Shown: positions 32,752 to 41,880, counted from the stretch's first letter. The stretch: 46,383 nucleotides of DNA from an uncultured Bacteroidales bacterium (GCA_945870315.1 CAMBRR010000006.1:1-46383); one strand, 5' to 3'. Notes: a model not told the origin generated them from the letters alone. Made by a program: numbers and translations.

Positions 32752-32769
32752 AATTGCTTATGTCGACTG

Positions 32770-32800
32770 CAAATATAGGCATTAAAATCATATCTGCAAA
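32770..32800 (-). promoter_or_regulatory. Promoter of the small-RNA/leader unit
   Basis: On the minus strand TTTG (32797-32800) and TATATTTG (32770-32777) are separated by 19 bp, among the best matches to the Bacteroidota -33/-7 consensus in this window. No protein gene begins within the next 100 bp. The rest of the gap to trmD (32801-32915) is AT-rich and shows nothing else I can name. Confidence 0.7.
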
Positions 32801-32915
32801 TTAAAATCGAAAAAATCAATAATTGCTATCGGTAAAATTTATTGAATTTGCTTAATGATTGTAACTGTAATGCCCTATTCCTGCAAAAAATCAAAAGCAA
32901 TACAGGCTAATAGTA

Positions 32916-33590
32916 TCAGTCAAGCAAGTGAGGACGGAGCGCTTTGGTCCTTTCTATCGCCTGCTCGTCCTGCCATTGGCGGATGAGTTTCGGATTGCCG
33001 CTCAAGAGAACATCTGGAACTTTCCAGCCGTTGAATTCAGCAGGACGGGTATAGATTGGAGCGGAAAGCAGGCCGTCCTGGAAGCAGTCACTCAGGGCTG
33101 AGGTCTCGTCGGTAAGCGCTCCCGGGATGAGTCTGACAATTGAATCCGCAAGGATGGCTGCCGGAAGTTCCCCTCCACTCAGGACATAGTCTCCCACTGA
33201 AATCTCCCTTGTCACGATGTGCTCCCTGATGCGGTGGTCGATTCCTTTGTAGTGTCCGCACAGCAGAATCAGGTTCTGTTTCAGGGATAGTTCGTTTGAG
33301 ATGTTCTGGCTGAGGATTTCGCCGTCGGGGGACAGATAGATTACCTCGTCATAGTCCCTCTGTGCCTTCAGGTCGTTTACCATATTATATATAGGCTCCA
33401 CCATCAGGACCATTCCCGCATCTCCACCGTAGCTGTAATCGTCTATCTGAAGGCGGGGGCCCTTGCCGTAAGGGCGGAGGTTGTGGACCTCTATCTCAAC
33501 GAGGCCTTTCTTGATGGCTCTTCCAACAATTGAGTGGCTGAGAGGGCTTTCCAGAAGTTCAGGAACGGCTGTAATTATGTCAATTCTCAT
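32916..33590 (-). CDS. trmD: tRNA (guanine-37-N1)-methyltransferase
   Basis: SPOUT methyltransferase that makes m1G37 in tRNAs with a G36-G37 context, preventing +1 frameshifts (224 residues). Motifs: [20 protein letters not shown] at the N-terminus, [12 protein letters not shown] near 53-64, the SAM-binding knot region [15 protein letters not shown] (about 108-122; the more common form is CGRYEGID) and [15 protein letters not shown] (about 128-142). An in-frame start at 33626 lies over the promoter, so the ATG at 33590 is preferred. Transcribed alone. Confidence 0.95.
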   Translation of the reverse strand: MRIDIITAVPELLESPLSHSIVGRAIKKGLVEIEVHNLRPYGKGPRLQIDDYSYGGDAGMVLMVEPIYNMVNDLKAQRDYDEVIYLSPDGEILSQNISNELSLKQNLILLCGHYKGIDHRIREHIVTREISVGDYVLSGGELPAAILADSIVRLIPGALTDETSALSDCFQDGLLSAPIYTRPAEFNGWKVPDVLLSGNPKLIRQWQDEQAIERTKALRPHLLD

Positions 33591-33623
33591 AAATGCTTTT
33601 GTCAAAATAAATGATTTTGCCTG

Positions 33624-33631
33624 CAAAAATA
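33624..33631 (-). promoter_or_regulatory. Putative -7 element for trmD
   Basis: The minus strand reads TATTTTTG (TAnnTTTG), 33 bp before the trmD ATG at 33590. No clear -33 element. Confidence 0.45.
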
Positions 33632-33663
33632 GGTAATTGGTGGGAGTTTTACTAAAAAAATGA

Positions 33664-33671
33664 TATATTTG
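33664..33671 (+). promoter_or_regulatory. Putative -7 element for the DUF349-yidC-yggS operon
   Basis: TATATTTG, an exact TAnnTTTG, 38 bp before the ATG at 33710. A TTGG at 33637-33640 is 23 bp upstream, longer than the usual spacing. Confidence 0.45.
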
Positions 33672-33709
33672 CGGCTTGTATTTTTTATAAACATATAACT
33701 CCTGTCAAT

Positions 33710-35479
33710 ATGAGTGAAGAGATTATTCCTGATGTTGAAATGACATCAGATGTAGTTGAAACAGGCGTGAATTACGCCGAGATGAACCTTTCCGAACTAG
33801 TCAAGTCTCTCGAAAGCCTTGTGTCGGATGAGGATAGAATGAAGAAGTTCAAAGAGGCAGAAGCCATCAAGACAGCATTCTACAAGAGGCTTCAGAAAGA
33901 AAAGGCCGATGCCGGGTTGGAAGTGACCACAACTGTAGAGGATGTCGAAGCAGATGAGACTGAGGCTGTTGAAGCTCCTTCGGAAGTTGCAGTCGAGAGT
34001 CCGTTCGCCCAGATTGAGGCCGGGTTCAAGGAATTGTTCAACAAGTACAAAAAGGAGCGTGCCGAATTCAATAGGAAACTTGAACAGGAGAGAGAGGAAA
34101 ATCTCAAGAAGAAACAGGAAATCATCAACGATCTCAAGGCTCTGGTAGAAGGCCAGGACGATGTGAGTGAGGTCTTCCCGCAGTTCAGGGAAATTCAGAA
34201 CAGATGGAGGGAAACAGGTGCCGTTCCTGCTCAGAATTATAGGAATATCAACGAGACATACCAGCTCTATGTTGAACAGTTCTATGACAAGGTTAAGATA
34301 AACCGTGAGCTTCGTGACCTTGATTTCAGAAAGAATCTCGAAGTTAAGGAAAAATTCTGTGAGGAAGCCGAGGCTTTGGCTGAGAATCCTGATGTGGTCG
34401 AGGCTTTCAAGGAACTGCAGAAGCTACACGAGCAGTGGAAAGAGTATGGGCCTGTCGCAAAAGAGTTCCGTGAGCAGATTTGGGACCGTTTCAAGGCTGC
34501 AACAGCAGTGATAAACAAGAAGTATCAGGCATATTTTGAAGCCCAGAAAGAGAAACAGGCTGAGAATCTTGCCAGAAAGACTGCATTGTGCGAAAAGGTT
34601 GAAGAGATAGCAGGTAGGGAAGTTTCGGATTCCAACCAGTGGAATGCCTTCTCTAAGGAGATTGAAGAAATCCAGAAGGAATGGAAGACAATTGGATTTG
34701 CTTCCAGAAAGGAAAACCAGAAAATATATGACCGTTTCCGTGCCGCTTGCGACAAGTTCTATGCTCGCAAGAGGGATTTCTATGCAGAGTACAAGGACAG
34801 CATCAATGCCAATCTTGAGAAGAAAATTTCTATTTGCGAGCAGGCTGAGGCCCTGAAAACGAGTACGGAATGGAAGAAGACCACCGATCTTCTGATAGAG
34901 CTTCAGAAGCAGTGGAAGGAAATAGGTGCAGTTCCGCGCAAGAAGTCAGAGCAGCTTTGGAAGAGGTTCCGTGCGGCATGTGACGAATTCTTTGCCCAGA
35001 GGGACGCGCACGCCAAACCGGAAAATGACTTCTATGGCAACCTGAAGGCGAAACAGCGTCTGATTGAGGAAATCAATGCTTACGAATTGACAGGTGACCA
35101 GGACAGCGACAGAGAGGCTATGCAGGCTTTTATGGCCAGGTGGCAGGAAATCGGTTTTGTCCCGTTCAAGGAAAAGGACAATATAGCTCAGGCATACAAA
35201 TCTGCCCTGCAGGCCAAGTTCCCGAATCAGCCGTCAAGGTCCCGTCGTGGCAGCCGTCCTACGGCAAAGGCCCCTCGTACTGAGAAAGACAAACTGATTC
35301 AGAAATACAATGCCCTGGAGCAGGATATAGTTACATATGAAAACAATCTCGGCTTCTTTGCCAGATCGAAGAATGCTGAGCCTCTCATTCAGCAGATGCA
35401 GGAACGTATTGCCAAGGCTAAGGAGGAACTTGTTGCCCTTGCCGCAAAGATCAGAGAACTTGGCAATTCTGAGGAGTAA
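33710..35479 (+). CDS. DUF349 repeat protein
   Basis: Cytosolic 589-residue protein built from about five DUF349 repeats of 70-80 residues after an acidic N-terminal region. Repeat signatures are WRETGAVP, WKEYGPVA, WKTIGFAS, WKEIGAVP and WQEIGFVP, each followed by an F-x-x-A or similar helix. Nearly all-helical and highly charged, with coiled-coil character, and a basic linker (SRSRRGSRPTAKAPR) near residues 503-517 before a final helical hairpin. DUF349 proteins are widespread, but their role is poorly defined. It starts the operon with yidC and yggS. A C-terminal link to ribosomes or nucleic acid is conceivable from the basic linker, but unproven. Confidence 0.87.
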   Translation: MSEEIIPDVEMTSDVVETGVNYAEMNLSELVKSLESLVSDEDRMKKFKEAEAIKTAFYKRLQKEKADAGLEVTTTVEDVEADETEAVEAPSEVAVESPFAQIEAGFKELFNKYKKERAEFNRKLEQEREENLKKKQEIINDLKALVEGQDDVSEVFPQFREIQNRWRETGAVPAQNYRNINETYQLYVEQFYDKVKINRELRDLDFRKNLEVKEKFCEEAEALAENPDVVEAFKELQKLHEQWKEYGPVAKEFREQIWDRFKAATAVINKKYQAYFEAQKEKQAENLARKTALCEKVEEIAGREVSDSNQWNAFSKEIEEIQKEWKTIGFASRKENQKIYDRFRAACDKFYARKRDFYAEYKDSINANLEKKISICEQAEALKTSTEWKKTTDLLIELQKQWKEIGAVPRKKSEQLWKRFRAACDEFFAQRDAHAKPENDFYGNLKAKQRLIEEINAYELTGDQDSDREAMQAFMARWQEIGFVPFKEKDNIAQAYKSALQAKFPNQPSRSRRGSRPTAKAPRTEKDKLIQKYNALEQDIVTYENNLGFFARSKNAEPLIQQMQERIAKAKEELVALAAKIRELGNSEE

Positions 35480-35498
35480 TTACTGATACATAGAATTG

Positions 35499-37352
35499 AT
35501 GGACAAAAATACAATAATTGGATTTGTACTCATTGGAGTGGTGATGTTTGGATTCACCTGGTTCCAGAACAGACAATACAACAAACAACTTGAGGCGCAG
35601 GCTCAGCTTGACTCCATCGCGATGGTGGACCAGATGGTGGCGATGGCGCAGGATTCCCTCCAGAGGACAGAAGGATATGCGAAGACAAACGTGGTCGAGA
35701 AGGCCACACCGGTCTATAAGGACAGTCTTCTGACTTTTGCAAGAAACAGCGCAGAGGCTAAATTCGCGACTCTGTCCAATGACAAGGTTGAGATTATGTT
35801 TACAGCCAAAGGCGCCCAGCCTTATTCGGTCAGGATTAAGGACTACAAGGCATATGACAGCACAGATCTCTATCTGATAAAACCGAATATGAGCCGTCTG
35901 GGCATATCTGTCTATGCAGGTGAGAATGTCAATACGGCAGATTTTACCTTCGATGTCGTCTCCTGCGATGACAGCACCCTTGTGATGAGGCTCCCGTTCT
36001 CGAACGGAGGCTATATCCAGCAGAAATATTCTTTGCCGAAGTCCTCTTACAAGCTTTCTAATGAACTTTCATTTGTCGGTCTTGAAGGGGTGATTCCTGC
36101 AAATGTTTCGATGATGGATATTGACTGGGATGTTGTGATTCCTCGTCTTGAGAAAGGATACAAGAACGAAAAACAGTATTCCAAACTTGATTTTTATTTT
36201 TCAGGGGACAAGAAACCGGAGGAAATAGGCCGTGGAAGGGATGCTTCCAAGAGCATCAATTCCAAGTTCAAATGGTTCGCCTTCCAGCAGCAGTTCTTCT
36301 CTGCCATCCTTACAAGCGGCAATGAATTCGCTTCCGGCGACCTCAGTGTCAAATACTTCGATGAAAACGATGCTGACCGCAACCTGATGGCTTGCTCTGC
36401 CAAACTCCGCAGCGAGTTCCGCCTCAGCGGTGGTTCAGCCACCATCCCGATGGACTTCTATTTCGGACCTAATGACTTCAAGCTTTTGAAGAAATATGAT
36501 TTGAAATATGAGAAAATCATCCCTCTCGGAGGTTGGCTTGTAGGCTGGATCAGCCGTTTCGTCATAATTCCTTGCTTTGACTTCCTCGGCAGATTCATCA
36601 ACAATTACGGTCTGATCATCCTCCTGATGACCATCCTCATCAAGATTGTGATTTCACCGCTGACCATAAAATCCTTCAAGTCATCTGCAAAGATGGCCGT
36701 TCTTAAGCCTGAGATTGACAAGATTAACCAGAAATATCCTAACGAGAAGGATGCGATGAAGAAACAACAGGCCACTATGGACCTGTATCAGAAAGCCGGA
36801 ATCAGTCCTATGGGAGGATGTCTTCCTATGTTGCTGCAATTCCCTGTGCTGTTCGCGATGTTCCGTTTCTTCCCTGCTTCCATAGAACTTCGTCAGCAGA
36901 AATTCCTTTGGGCAGACGACTTGAGCGCATATGATTCCATTCTGGATCTTCCGTTCAATATCCCTCTTTACGGTGACCATATTTCTCTTTTCGCCCTGCT
37001 GATGGCAGCTTCGATGTTCATATATTCGAAAATGACTTCCAGCCAGATGTCGGATGACCCGAATATGGCTCCTATGAAGTTTATGAGTGTATGGTTGATG
37101 CCGATAATGATGCTTTTCATCTGTAATAACCTTTCTTCCGCATTGAGCTACTATTACCTTCTTTCCAACCTTATCACAATGCTGATGACCTGGGTAATCA
37201 AGAAGTTTGTTGTGACGGAAGACAAGGTACGTGCTGAAATCGTCGCCAATGAGAATAAGCCAAAGAAGAAGTCCAAGTGGCAGCAGAGGCTTGAGGAGGC
37301 GCAGAAGATGCAGGAGCAGATGATGAAGGAAAGACAGAAAGGACGCAGATAG
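35499..37352 (+). CDS. yidC: Membrane protein insertase YidC
   Basis: Inner-membrane insertase (617 residues) of the Gram-negative YidC type. A transmembrane anchor is at about 5-21, followed by the large periplasmic P1 domain (to about 340) and the conserved five-TM core from about 350 to 585 with NNYGLIILLMTILIKIVISP (about 368-387), the QKAGISPMGGCLPMLLQFPV segment and the membrane-spanning end near WVIKKFVV. The C-terminal tail KPKKKSKWQQRLEEAQKM is strongly basic and can bind ribosomes. An in-frame TTG one codon upstream is ignored in favour of ATG. Operon partner of the DUF349 gene (19 bp gap). Confidence 0.96.
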   Translation: MDKNTIIGFVLIGVVMFGFTWFQNRQYNKQLEAQAQLDSIAMVDQMVAMAQDSLQRTEGYAKTNVVEKATPVYKDSLLTFARNSAEAKFATLSNDKVEIMFTAKGAQPYSVRIKDYKAYDSTDLYLIKPNMSRLGISVYAGENVNTADFTFDVVSCDDSTLVMRLPFSNGGYIQQKYSLPKSSYKLSNELSFVGLEGVIPANVSMMDIDWDVVIPRLEKGYKNEKQYSKLDFYFSGDKKPEEIGRGRDASKSINSKFKWFAFQQQFFSAILTSGNEFASGDLSVKYFDENDADRNLMACSAKLRSEFRLSGGSATIPMDFYFGPNDFKLLKKYDLKYEKIIPLGGWLVGWISRFVIIPCFDFLGRFINNYGLIILLMTILIKIVISPLTIKSFKSSAKMAVLKPEIDKINQKYPNEKDAMKKQQATMDLYQKAGISPMGGCLPMLLQFPVLFAMFRFFPASIELRQQKFLWADDLSAYDSILDLPFNIPLYGDHISLFALLMAASMFIYSKMTSSQMSDDPNMAPMKFMSVWLMPIMMLFICNNLSSALSYYYLLSNLITMLMTWVIKKFVVTEDKVRAEIVANENKPKKKSKWQQRLEEAQKMQEQMMKERQKGRR

Positions 37353-37372
37353 TTATTTTCATATTCCTGAAA

Positions 37373-38095
37373 ATGTCTATAGAAAACAATATTAAGAATT
37401 ATCTTTCGGAACTGCCTCCAACCGTCAGGTTGGCGGCAGTTTCCAAATTCCACCCTTTTGACTGTATCCGCCAGGCATATCAGGCAGGGCAGCGTATTTT
37501 TGCGGAGAGCCGTCCGCAGGAACTGTTCAAGAAGGTTCAGCAGCAGGCTCAATGCCAGGATATGAATGATATAGAATGGCATTTCATCGGACATCTCCAG
37601 ACCAACAAACTGAAGATGGTTCTCCCGTATGTCTCTCTGGTACAGTCTGTTGATTCATTACATCTGCTTCAGGCCATTGACAGTTGGGGACGAAGCAACG
37701 GTAAGATTGTGGACATACTTCTGGAGTGTCATGTCAGTTCAGATGATACCAAGCAGGGGTTCAGTTATGATGAACTTCTGGATTTTGTCTCCAGCGATGT
37801 GGAATACCCTTTCGTACACGTGTGCGGAGTGATGGGTATGGCTACCCTTACAGATGATGAGGATGTGATAAGAGCTGATTTCCAGAGACTTCTGGACAGA
37901 ATGGACCTGCTCCAGGATTGGATAGGGGAGAGCAAGAATCTGCCCCACGGCCTTTCGGCAGCAGGGCAGAATGCTTCTTCCTGGAGGTGTGACCAGATTT
38001 CCATGGGTATGACCGGAGACTGGCGCATAGCTGTCGAAATGGGCAGCACTATGGTGCGCATCGGTTCCGGCATCTTCGGTCCCAGAGAGTTGTGA
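37373..38095 (+). CDS. yggS: YggS/PLPBP family pyridoxal phosphate homeostasis protein
   Basis: PLP-binding, non-catalytic TIM-barrel protein (240 residues) involved in vitamin B6 and amino-acid homeostasis. The PLP-lysine motif is AVSKFHPF (Lys near 23), followed by FAESRPQELFKKV, WHFIGHLQTNKLK (about 63-75), SMGMTGDWRIAVEMGSTMVRIGSGIFG at the C-terminus with the phosphate-binding Ser/Gly residues. Length is typical. Last gene of the DUF349-yidC operon; convergent with nadE, 22 bp apart. Confidence 0.94.
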   Translation: MSIENNIKNYLSELPPTVRLAAVSKFHPFDCIRQAYQAGQRIFAESRPQELFKKVQQQAQCQDMNDIEWHFIGHLQTNKLKMVLPYVSLVQSVDSLHLLQAIDSWGRSNGKIVDILLECHVSSDDTKQGFSYDELLDFVSSDVEYPFVHVCGVMGMATLTDDEDVIRADFQRLLDRMDLLQDWIGESKNLPHGLSAAGQNASSWRCDQISMGMTGDWRIAVEMGSTMVRIGSGIFGPREL

Positions 38096-38117
38096 ATTAT
38101 CACTTGAGAAACTTGAG

Positions 38118-40091
38118 TTATTCAATCTGTTCGAGGAAATAACCTACTGATGCGTCCGATGGCATCCTCCAGTCACCTCGTGGTGACAGGCACACCGAAC
38201 CGACTTTAGGTCCGTCCGGCAGACAGGAACGTTTGAATTGCTGGTTGAAGAAACGTCTGACGAAAGTTTTCAGCCATTTGTCAATAGTGGCCTTGTCGTA
38301 TTGGCCTTCAAAAGCTTTCAATGCCAGGAATTCTATCTTTCGAGGATTGTAGCCGCATTTGATGAAATTGTATAGGAAGAAATCGTGCAATTCATATGGT
38401 CCTACGAAATCCTCGGTGACCTGAGTTATGTTGCCGTCCTTGTCAGCAGGCAGGAGTTCAGGACTGATAGGTGTGTCAATGATGTCCTTCAGTATTTCGG
38501 ATGCGCTTCTTCTCGATTCCTTCGCTTCTCCTTCTATCTTGTTTTCTGCCACCCATTTGACAAGACTTCTGACAAGTGTCTTCGGGATGCTCGCATTGAC
38601 TCCGTACATCGACATATGGTCCCCGTTGTATGTGGCCCACCCGAGCGCAAGTTCTGAGAGATCACCGGTTCCTATGACGATTCCGCCTTCTTTGTTGGCA
38701 AGGTCCATCAGAATCTGGGTCCTTTCCCTGGCCTGGGAGTTCTCATAGGTTACATCGTGTACACTTGAGTCATGTCCGAGATCTTTGAAATGCTGGTCGC
38801 AGGCAGCAACTATGGATATTTCTCTGGATGATATTCCGAGTTCTTCCATCAGGTCAGATGCGTTGTTCTTTGTCCTGGATGTCGTCCCATAGCCCGGCAT
38901 TGTCACTCCGATTATCCTTTTTCTGCTCCAACCCAGTTCATCGAAGGCCTTTACGGCCACCAGAAGGGCAAGAGTGCTGTCAAGTCCTCCGGATATTCCA
39001 ATGACCGCGCTCTTGCAGCCAATGTGGGAAAGCCTTGTGGCAAGCCCCGTTACCTGCATCGAGAATATTTCCGAGCACCTGTAATCAATTTCATTTTCCG
39101 GTACGAAAGGGTGGGCTTCCACCTGGCGAAGGAGTTTCTGTCCGAAATCGGTATCTGCACCTTGTGACACGGCAATCCTTTCATACATTCCCCTGTATGC
39201 AGAGACTGGTGTCCCGTCAGGAGATATGCTGTGGAATGAGGTGGATTTTCTGCGGAGATTGTCAATTCTCTCCACATCGATATCGGCGCATATCATCGAA
39301 GATTTTGTCTGATACCTTTGCCTTGATGACAATTTTTGTCCGATTTCCCAGATGCTTGCCGCTCCTGCATAGACAAGGTCCTGTGTGGATTCTCCAAAGC
39401 CGGCCGAGGAATAGATGTAGCCGGAATATGTCTTCGAAGAATGTTGGGAGAGAAGGGATTCCCGATATCTGTCCTTCATCAGTATCTCGTTGCTGGCTGA
39501 AAGGTTTGCAATCAGTTGAGCACCACACATGGCGTGATATGAGGACGGGGGTATCGGAGCCCAGAGATCTTCGCAGATTTCCACTGCAAAGGTCGCTTTC
39601 CCCACTTGGAACAGCAGGTTCGGGGAAATCTGGCAGGTACATCCTGCGTAGGTGATTTCACTCACTCCTTCCTGCGAGAGGAAATCAGCTCCGGAGGCAA
39701 ACCAGCGGCTTTCATAGAATTCTCCGTATGCCGGCAAGAATATCTTTGGTACCAGACCTTTCAACCGGCCGTCAGATATGACGGCAGCGCAGTTGTATAA
39801 TCTTCCGGAAAACGGCACAGGGGTTCCCACTACCAAGACAGTTTCTTTGCCTTCGCTGTGCTTCAGGATTCTGGCAATTCCTTCTTCTGCCCCTTTTATG
39901 AGAGTTTCCTGGCCGAAAAGGTCTCCACAGGTATATCCGGTGACTGACAGTTCCGGAAAAACAACAAGCGAAGTCCCGTTATCAAAGGCTTCGCTTGCCA
40001 AACTGCAAATTTCGGCTACATTTTCTCGCGGATTGGCCACTTTCACTTTCGGAACTGCGGCAGCAACGCGGATAAATCCGAAATCATTCAT
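38118..40091 (-). CDS. nadE: Glutamine-hydrolysing NAD+ synthetase
   Basis: Converts nicotinic acid adenine dinucleotide to NAD+ using glutamine as nitrogen donor. The 657-residue protein joins an N-terminal nitrilase-type glutaminase domain, with the catalytic triad Glu47 (FPELSVTGY), Lys116 (VPKIFLP) and Cys173 (VEICEDLW), to a C-terminal synthetase with the PP-loop SGGLDST near residue 370. ATP is consumed. It follows the DUF3276 gene by 8 bp and is probably co-transcribed with it. Length matches the two-domain family. Confidence 0.96.
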   Translation of the reverse strand: MNDFGFIRVAAAVPKVKVANPRENVAEICSLASEAFDNGTSLVVFPELSVTGYTCGDLFGQETLIKGAEEGIARILKHSEGKETVLVVGTPVPFSGRLYNCAAVISDGRLKGLVPKIFLPAYGEFYESRWFASGADFLSQEGVSEITYAGCTCQISPNLLFQVGKATFAVEICEDLWAPIPPSSYHAMCGAQLIANLSASNEILMKDRYRESLLSQHSSKTYSGYIYSSAGFGESTQDLVYAGAASIWEIGQKLSSRQRYQTKSSMICADIDVERIDNLRRKSTSFHSISPDGTPVSAYRGMYERIAVSQGADTDFGQKLLRQVEAHPFVPENEIDYRCSEIFSMQVTGLATRLSHIGCKSAVIGISGGLDSTLALLVAVKAFDELGWSRKRIIGVTMPGYGTTSRTKNNASDLMEELGISSREISIVAACDQHFKDLGHDSSVHDVTYENSQARERTQILMDLANKEGGIVIGTGDLSELALGWATYNGDHMSMYGVNASIPKTLVRSLVKWVAENKIEGEAKESRRSASEILKDIIDTPISPELLPADKDGNITQVTEDFVGPYELHDFFLYNFIKCGYNPRKIEFLALKAFEGQYDKATIDKWLKTFVRRFFNQQFKRSCLPDGPKVGSVCLSPRGDWRMPSDASVGYFLEQIE

Positions 40092-40099
40092 ATGTGTTT

Positions 40100-40438
40100 T
40101 TACAATTCTTCGAATTCAACATCTGTGAAAGTCTCACCGCTTGAGGAATCCTGACTGCCAAGGCACTGTGTCCTTATGTATTCAAGCACTTCCTGGAGGC
40201 CTTCTGAAAACTTGTCAAAGTCTTCCTTATAGAGAAAGATTTTGTGCTTGTCGTATGTGAAGTGTCCACTTGCGTCCACTTTTCTTTTGCTCTCTGTAAT
40301 GGTAAGGTAGTAGTCATTGCCCTTGGTTGCCTTAACGTCAAAAAAATAAGTGCGCTTTCCTGCTCTTACCGGTTTGGACCATACGTCTTCTCCTAAACGC
40401 TCCTGAGCATTAGCTCCATCGTAATCCTCGCTGTACAT
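40100..40438 (-). CDS. DUF3276 / PUR-alpha-like nucleic-acid-binding protein
   Basis: A 112-residue member of the DUF3276 family, the Bacteroidota counterpart of the PUR-alpha repeat proteins (BpuR of Borrelia), which bind single-stranded DNA and RNA. Visible are the strand block SKPVRAGKRTYFFDVKATK (about 21-39), LTITESKRK and the KIFLYKEDFDKFSEGLQEVL helix of the PUR repeat. Cytosolic; the last 20 residues are acidic. Co-transcribed with nadE. Its own promoter element lies at 40478-40485, divergent from nusB. Regulatory role inferred from the family. Confidence 0.9.
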   Translation of the reverse strand: MYSEDYDGANAQERLGEDVWSKPVRAGKRTYFFDVKATKGNDYYLTITESKRKVDASGHFTYDKHKIFLYKEDFDKFSEGLQEVLEYIRTQCLGSQDSSSGETFTDVEFEEL

Positions 40439-40477
40439 AGTTCTTAACTTTTTTGATTTTTGTTTGTATAATCTTCA

Positions 40478-40485
40478 CAAAGTTA
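40478..40485 (-). promoter_or_regulatory. Putative -7 element for DUF3276-nadE
   Basis: The minus strand reads TAACTTTG (TAnnTTTG), 39 bp before the ATG at 40438. Divergent from the nusB element 23 bp away. Confidence 0.45.
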
Positions 40486-40507
40486 GAGATTTTTCTGAAA
40501 ATGCGTG

Positions 40508-40515
40508 TATCTTTG
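40508..40515 (+). promoter_or_regulatory. Putative -7 element for the nusB operon
   Basis: TATCTTTG (TAnnTTTG) 24 bp before the chosen nusB ATG at 40540. This position excludes the longer in-frame starts at 40453 and 40501. Confidence 0.45.
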
Positions 40516-40539
40516 CAAGAAATTTTTGACCTAGTATTT

Positions 40540-41499
40540 ATGCTCAACAGAAGAATTTTGAGGATAAAAGCGTTTAAAGTATTATACAGCAACGCTTTAT
40601 CGTGCAATATGTCACTTGAACAGGCCAAGACTGAACTGCTGAATTCCTGTGAGGCAACACGTGATTTGTATGTGTTCCTGCTTGGAATGGTAGCCCCTCT
40701 TACACACTGTGCCGCAGAAAAAATCGAGATGGCTCGGGCCAAGTTCAATCCTACCGAGGAAGAGAAAAACCCTAATCTCAAGTTTGTCAACAATTCACTC
40801 TCTGCCATCCTGGAATCCGATCCGGATTTCAAGAAAGCTTTTTCAAAGAGAAAATTTTCCTGGGATTCATATGACCTGATTCTCAAGAATATATATGCAT
40901 CTTTGTCAGAGAAGGAATATTTCCGCAAATATATGGAAGAAGGGGAGTCCTCTCTCTCGGCTGACTGCAAGCTTTTCACAAAGATTTATGAGGAAGAACT
41001 TTCTGACTGTGAGACGCTAAGGCAGCTTGTGGAGGAAAAGTCCATATATTGGATTGATGACCTTGAATATGCACTTTCCTGGTGCTGCAAGACCTTCAAG
41101 ACCATAGCAAAGGAAGGGCGCTGGTCGCTTCTGCCATTGTATCAGAGTGAATTGCTCAGCGGACCGGAGGTGGAGGATGATAAGGCCTTTGTACTGAAGC
41201 TTCTCCAGGCTGGTTATTTCGGTCTGCAGAAGTATTCCGATGTGATTGCCTCTTCGGTTTCATCCTGGGAGAAGGACAGGCTCTTTATGTCAGATGTCGT
41301 ACTTATTTCGATGGGACTTTCCGAGGCTGTAGCCTTTCCTCAGATTCCTTTGAAGGTTACTATCAATGAATATGTCGAAATCGCGAAATTCTTCGGCACG
41401 CCCAAGAGCAGTTCTTTCGTGAACGGCTTATTGGACAAGACTTTGCAGAAGATGGTCGCCTCGGGTGAAGTTGTAAAGACGGGAAAAGGACTGTGCTGA
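40540..41499 (+). CDS. nusB: Transcription antitermination factor NusB (long Bacteroidota form)
   Basis: A 319-residue protein that begins MLNRRILRIKAFKVLYS, the usual start of NusB. In most bacteria NusB has about 140 residues; here a long helical insertion (about 70-180) separates the first helix block from the C-terminal half, which contains DRLFMSDVVLISMGLSEAV, INEYVEIAKFFGTPKSSSFVNGLLD (the conserved NEAVELAK..G..KS..FVNG-type motif). Binds boxA RNA with NusE/S10 in rRNA antitermination. First gene of the operon with yajC, ybbR, coaE, the DUF5606 gene, rimO and the DUF6340 gene. Confidence 0.92.
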   Translation: MLNRRILRIKAFKVLYSNALSCNMSLEQAKTELLNSCEATRDLYVFLLGMVAPLTHCAAEKIEMARAKFNPTEEEKNPNLKFVNNSLSAILESDPDFKKAFSKRKFSWDSYDLILKNIYASLSEKEYFRKYMEEGESSLSADCKLFTKIYEEELSDCETLRQLVEEKSIYWIDDLEYALSWCCKTFKTIAKEGRWSLLPLYQSELLSGPEVEDDKAFVLKLLQAGYFGLQKYSDVIASSVSSWEKDRLFMSDVVLISMGLSEAVAFPQIPLKVTINEYVEIAKFFGTPKSSSFVNGLLDKTLQKMVASGEVVKTGKGLC

Positions 41500-41550
41500 C
41501 TTTGGTCATTTCATTCTAAAATGTTAAATTCGCAAAAATTTTGATTTGAT

Positions 41551-41862
41551 ATGAATATGTTTACTATTTTACAAGCTGCTCCAGCTCAGCAGGGCGGAGG
41601 TTGGATGATGTGGGTGATGCTCGCCCTCGTTTTTGTCATTATGTGGTTCTTTATGATTCGTCCTCAGAGAAAGCAGCAGAAGGAACTTGAGCAGTTCCGC
41701 AGTTCCCTCAAGAAGGGTGATAAAGTCGTTACCATAGGCGGAATTTTCGGAACTGTCATAGAGGTCAAGGATGGCTACATCCTGATGGAGATTGACAACA
41801 ACGTAAAGATTCGCGTCAGCAAGAACGCCATCGTAAAGGACTTCACTGAGCAGCCTCAGTAA
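41551..41862 (+). CDS. yajC: Preprotein translocase subunit YajC
   Basis: Small accessory subunit (103 residues) of the Sec translocon. One transmembrane helix (about 19-37), followed by the basic motif IRPQRKQQKE and the soluble part KKGDKVVTIGGIFGTVIEV (about 54-72), both hallmarks of YajC. Stands 51 bp after nusB and 18 bp before the ybbR-like gene, the standard order in Bacteroidota. Confidence 0.95.
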   Translation: MNMFTILQAAPAQQGGGWMMWVMLALVFVIMWFFMIRPQRKQQKELEQFRSSLKKGDKVVTIGGIFGTVIEVKDGYILMEIDNNVKIRVSKNAIVKDFTEQPQ

Positions 41863-41880
41863 CAGTTCCTGCACATCGTT

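Larger units (their letters stand above)
32651..32765 (-). ncRNA. Candidate small RNA or attenuated leader of about 115 nt
   Basis: Starts from the promoter at 32770-32800 and ends at the strong terminator at 32651-32678. Its 5' end forms a perfect hairpin, GACATAA-GCAA-TTATGTC (32747-32764). The 3' arm holds an ATG that opens a six-codon frame, MSFGRF and stop (32731-32751), so the start codon would be buried in the stem. The middle is rich in ACTA repeats and mostly unpaired. It may be a stand-alone sRNA, a 6S-like RNA or a leader controlling read-through into the EF-hand gene; I could not match it to a known family. Read entirely from sequence. Confidence 0.5.

Noticed and set aside
38098..38115. 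Direct repeat ACTTGAG-AA-ACTTGAG between yggS and nadE
   Set aside because: Seven-base repeat, only two copies, no structural context; not distinguishable from chance.
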